From assembly GCA_964544965.1 (NCBI GenBank), contig CAZJED010000053.1:1-7048 (forward strand): 7,048 nt of DNA, read 5' to 3'. Numbering within the stretch: the first letter of the stretch is position 1; each line of letters starts with the position of its first letter. Of this stretch, positions 6,643-7,048 are shown piece after piece. Source of the DNA: UBA11869 sp964544965 (GTDB lineage: Bacteria > Pseudomonadota > Gammaproteobacteria > Eutrophobiales > Eutrophobiaceae). The notes under the pieces are model-generated. The model did no database searches. It had not been told where the DNA came from and saw nothing but the letters and a program-made list of their open reading frames with translations. The translations under genes were made by a program, and so were the position numbers.

Positions 6643-7048
6643 ATGAATAAGATTATTTATGGAATTATTCTTTTATGCGTTCTTTTTGTATCAATTTCAG
6701 CAAAAGCTAAAATGGAAGCAACAAAGCATATCGAGAAAATAGTGCTTGGTGCCGGGTGTTTTTGGGGTGTCGAGAAAGAGTACGCGTCAATACCTGGCGT
6801 CATTGACGCTGTGTCAGGTTATGCTGATGGTACCGGTGTTGCAGCAAATTATGAGGCCATTACAGAACCTGAAAATAAAAATAACCCCAATAATCATGCA
6901 GAGGTTGTTGAGGTGACATTTAATAAAAATAAGATTTCGGTCACTGATTTAATACATCATTTTTTTGAAAGTCATGACCCCACGCAATTAAATCGACAGG
7001 GTAACGATATTGGTACGCAATACCGCTCTATTATTTTAACAACAAATG
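6643..7048 (+). CDS. msrA: Peptide methionine-S-sulfoxide reductase MsrA, exported form, 3' partial
   Basis: Reduces methionine S-sulfoxide in oxidised proteins back to methionine. The 135 visible residues carry the MsrA signature GCFWGVEKEY with catalytic Cys39, then a GYADGTG loop, the NHAEVVEVTF strand, and FFESHDPTQLNRQGNDIGTQYRS, all standard for the family. The first 22 residues form a Sec signal peptide (MNKI, a hydrophobic core, then SAKA cleavage), so the enzyme probably acts in the periplasm, repairing oxidised envelope proteins. The gene runs off the window. The resolving cysteines and any fused MsrB domain would lie beyond 7048. The ATG at 6643 has no clear Shine-Dalgarno sequence; its AT-rich leader may suffice. 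A later ATG at 6712 (Met24) would give a cytosolic form but would discard a well-formed signal peptide. It is transcribed divergently from psiE. Confidence 0.93.
   Translation, partial: MNKIIYGIILLCVLFVSISAKAKMEATKHIEKIVLGAGCFWGVEKEYASIPGVIDAVSGYADGTGVAANYEAITEPENKNNPNNHAEVVEVTFNKNKISVTDLIHHFFESHDPTQLNRQGNDIGTQYRSIILTTN

Overview
The window looks like part of a gammaproteobacterial chromosome. The evidence is a PilY1-type pilus protein, a PsiE-family membrane protein and an exported MsrA. It is moderately AT-rich and contains a 10-N assembly gap, so it is probably from a draft or metagenome assembly. Genus cannot be told from the sequence alone.

Layout: positions 1-3871 (+) are the 3' three quarters or so of a very large pilY1 gene, encoding a type IV pilus tip/adhesin protein. 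Its visible part carries one partial and one complete copy of a beta-sandwich module of the DNRLRE/CBM96 kind, then the distal half of a von Willebrand A domain, then the PilY1 C-terminal beta-propeller with several calcium-loop motifs. The reading frame is interrupted only by the N gap at 3469-3478; it resumes in another frame and ends with normal PilY1 C-terminal sequence. The stop codon overlaps the start of an unrecognised secreted four-cysteine protein (3871-4281, +), which has an excellent ribosome binding site and sits where a minor pilin gene is often found. A 56-residue membrane or exported microprotein (4384-4554, +) and an unrecognised basic protein of 252 residues (4581-5339, +) follow.

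On the minus strand, a two-gene unit reads psiE (6538 to 6065) and then a PD-(D/E)XK nuclease-like protein (6072 to 5326). The two overlap by 8 nt. The nuclease gene runs tail to tail into the 252-residue protein gene, with a 14-nt overlap. A 104-bp AT-rich region separates psiE from a divergent msrA gene (6643 to beyond the window end, +), which encodes a peptide methionine sulfoxide reductase with a signal peptide.

The pilus protein and the secreted four-cysteine protein probably work together at the cell surface. The psiE/nuclease pair and msrA look like unrelated housekeeping or stress genes. The novel material lies between 3871 and 5339, where three consecutive genes have no family I recognise, and in the modular architecture of the PilY1 protein. 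No RNA genes, CRISPR arrays, insertion sequences or convincing rho-independent terminators were seen, and no gene-free stretch exceeds about 105 bases.
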